A program made the position numbers and the translations under genes. Below the pieces are notes generated by a model that was given only the letters and a program-made list of their open reading frames with translations, did not search any database and was not told the origin of the DNA. Shown here piece after piece: positions 12,458-13,733 of a DNA stretch of 13,733 nt. Location: NCBI GenBank assembly GCA_034433615.1, contig DAOUAJ010000145.1:1-13733 (forward strand), written 5' to 3'. Every line of letters starts with the position of its first letter. Position 1 is the first letter of the stretch. This DNA is from DAOUAJ01 sp034433615. GTDB lineage: Bacteria; Chloroflexota; Anaerolineae; DUEN01.

Positions 12458-13648
12458 TCAATCAAAAAAATCGGCGTCTTCCTCAGGCAGGTACTTCTTC
12501 GCCGCCTGCTTGTTGAACACCACTCCCATGCCGGGCTTGTCCCAGACCTCGATGAACCCATCCTTGACGATCGGGTCTGGCAACCCCTCGACGATATCGT
12601 ACCACCATTCGGGCCTGCCGACAGGGTATTCGAAGGCAATGTAGTTCTGGGGCAGGGTCGCCGATACCTGAACGAGGGCCGCCAGGCCGATGAGGCCATC
12701 GAAGACGCCATGGGGGGCGATGAGGATGCCATGAAGATCGGCGTATTCGGCCACCCATTTCAGCTCCGCGATGCCGCCCACATCGCAGGGGTCCGGCCCG
12801 ATGATGTTGACGGCGTGCTTCTCAATGAGGTCCTGGAAGTTCTGCCTCAGGTAGATCTGCTCGCCGGTGTGGATGGGGGTGGAGGTGCTCATCGTGACCT
12901 CACGGTACAGGTCGGGCGAGACATACGGCACATAGTCCCCGGTGATCAAATCCTCCAGCCACATGATGTTGAGCGGCTCCAGAGCCTTCGCCAGCCTGAT
13001 CGCGTCGGGCACCATCCAGCCCGGCCCGCAGTCCAGCGCGAGGCCCACCTCGTCTCCCAGGACCTCTTTCATCGCCTCAACACAGGCAATCACATGTTTC
13101 AGGCCGCGTTCGGTCAAGGGACCTCGATTCGGATGAAAACCACCCCCTCGCACCTCCCCATAGAAGAAATCGGGCACCTGCTCCGGCATCTGGCTATGGA
13201 AGGCGATGCCCTGCTTGATGATGGAGAAGCCCTCTTTGGCGGCCTTCATCCTGGCCATGTTCTCAGCATAGTCCTGCGGAGAGAATCCGGTCATCGGGAA
13301 GCGGACACCGCCGTTGTACACCCGCACCTTGTCGCGGACCTTGCCGCCAAGCAGCTTGTAGACCGGCAGGCCCGCCGCCTTGCCGGCGATGTCCCAGAGG
13401 GCCATCTCGATGGCGCTCACCGCGCTTCCCCACGGTTTAAAGCTCCCCAGGTTGCGGATCTTGAGCATCACCCGCTCGACGTCCGTGGGATCCTCTCCCA
13501 AGATACGCTCCCGGTAGAAGAGGACGTGCGGCTTGAGGTAGGGCTTGCTCGATTCCACCTCCCCGAACCCGTCAATCCCCTCATCGGTCTTGATCTGTAC
13601 CACGGGGTTCTGGCCAATGACGGTGCACTTCACATCCGTGATCTTCAT
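12458..13648 (-). CDS. Enolase-superfamily enzyme, mandelate racemase/muconate lactonizing group (probable sugar-acid dehydratase or cycloisomerase)
   Basis: 396 aa. Metal-binding acids are seen as ALDCGPGW (Asp206), WLEDLI (Glu232) and HTGEQIY (Glu263). The Asp-His catalytic pair of the mandelate racemase subgroup is GPDPCDVGG (Asp286) and APHGVFDG (His313), with Glu340 in FEYP beyond. The lysine strand reads IIKQGI (Lys145), so the second Lys of the usual KxK is Gly147. The hallmark WDIAGKAAGLPVYKLLGGKVRDKVRVY is at 85-111. These enzymes abstract the proton alpha to a carboxylate and usually dehydrate or isomerise sugar acids such as galactonate or galactarolactone; the exact substrate is open. 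The start has GGAGAAA 5 bases upstream. It is alone on this strand and converges with the AlkZ-like gene. Confidence 0.9.
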   Translation of the reverse strand: MKITDVKCTVIGQNPVVQIKTDEGIDGFGEVESSKPYLKPHVLFYRERILGEDPTDVERVMLKIRNLGSFKPWGSAVSAIEMALWDIAGKAAGLPVYKLLGGKVRDKVRVYNGGVRFPMTGFSPQDYAENMARMKAAKEGFSIIKQGIAFHSQMPEQVPDFFYGEVRGGGFHPNRGPLTERGLKHVIACVEAMKEVLGDEVGLALDCGPGWMVPDAIRLAKALEPLNIMWLEDLITGDYVPYVSPDLYREVTMSTSTPIHTGEQIYLRQNFQDLIEKHAVNIIGPDPCDVGGIAELKWVAEYADLHGILIAPHGVFDGLIGLAALVQVSATLPQNYIAFEYPVGRPEWWYDIVEGLPDPIVKDGFIEVWDKPGMGVVFNKQAAKKYLPEEDADFFD

Positions 13649-13733
13649 TGTCGTTTCTCCCTGAATCTGTTGACAGCTTCACTCACCGAATTCCAGAGCC
13701 AATGGAGCGTCATTGGTGGATGACATGCACATC

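Noticed and set aside
12377..13723. 448-residue open frame on the plus strand
   Set aside because: It lies antisense across the whole enolase-superfamily gene, whose minus-strand product has clear catalytic motifs. The plus-strand product shows none and is a high-GC shadow.

Overview
The window is GC-rich and gene-dense. It looks like a member of the Chloroflexota (Anaerolineae or a relative). That placement is inference. It rests on the split, archaeal-type glutamate synthase genes, a large Alu-domain SRP RNA, tRNAs without an encoded CCA end, and many short palindromic and heptameric repeats at gene borders. No 16S or other phylogenetic marker is present.

Layout. (1) 1-2624, minus strand: an operon of a four-cluster Fe-S protein, an FAD/NAD(P) oxidoreductase and a glutamate-synthase-type glutamine amidotransferase that runs off the left edge. 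They look like the electron-input and ammonia-producing parts of a split glutamate synthase. A candidate promoter and an attenuator-like terminator lie upstream. (2) 3165-3576, plus strand: two near-identical serine tRNA genes (CGA and GGA), each with its own promoter and terminator. A 91-bp MITE-like palindrome with an apparent 5-bp target duplication sits between them. (3) 3698-7670, plus strand: a promoter overlapped by a perfect 12-bp inverted repeat, then a four-gene operon. Its first gene is an IclR-type regulator fused to a pyridoxamine-oxidase-like split barrel, followed by the ATPase, permease and substrate-binding lipoprotein of an ABC importer. The likely logic is that the regulator controls uptake of the compound it senses, possibly a vitamin or cofactor precursor. 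(4) 7769-8053: a small protein of unknown function. (5) 8237-8585: SRP RNA with a clear promoter and terminator. (6) 8595-8863: a second MITE-like nested palindrome and a CGAAG-rich degenerate repeat. (7) 8864-10387, minus strand: a prolyl-tRNA synthetase paralogue that has lost class II motifs 2 and 3 but keeps its INS editing domain. (8) 10501-10706, minus strand: tRNA-Lys(CTT) with promoter and terminator. (9) 10817-12260, plus strand: a PEBP-family lipoprotein and an AlkZ-like winged-helix protein. (10) 12458-13648, minus strand: an enolase-superfamily (mandelate racemase group) sugar-acid enzyme.

The most notable points are the catalytically dead ProRS that keeps its editing domain, the IclR/split-barrel fusion with its promoter-straddling operator, and the repeats. 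Two unrelated 7-bp tandem arrays now encode the C-termini of neighbouring genes, and two non-autonomous palindromic elements show candidate target duplications.
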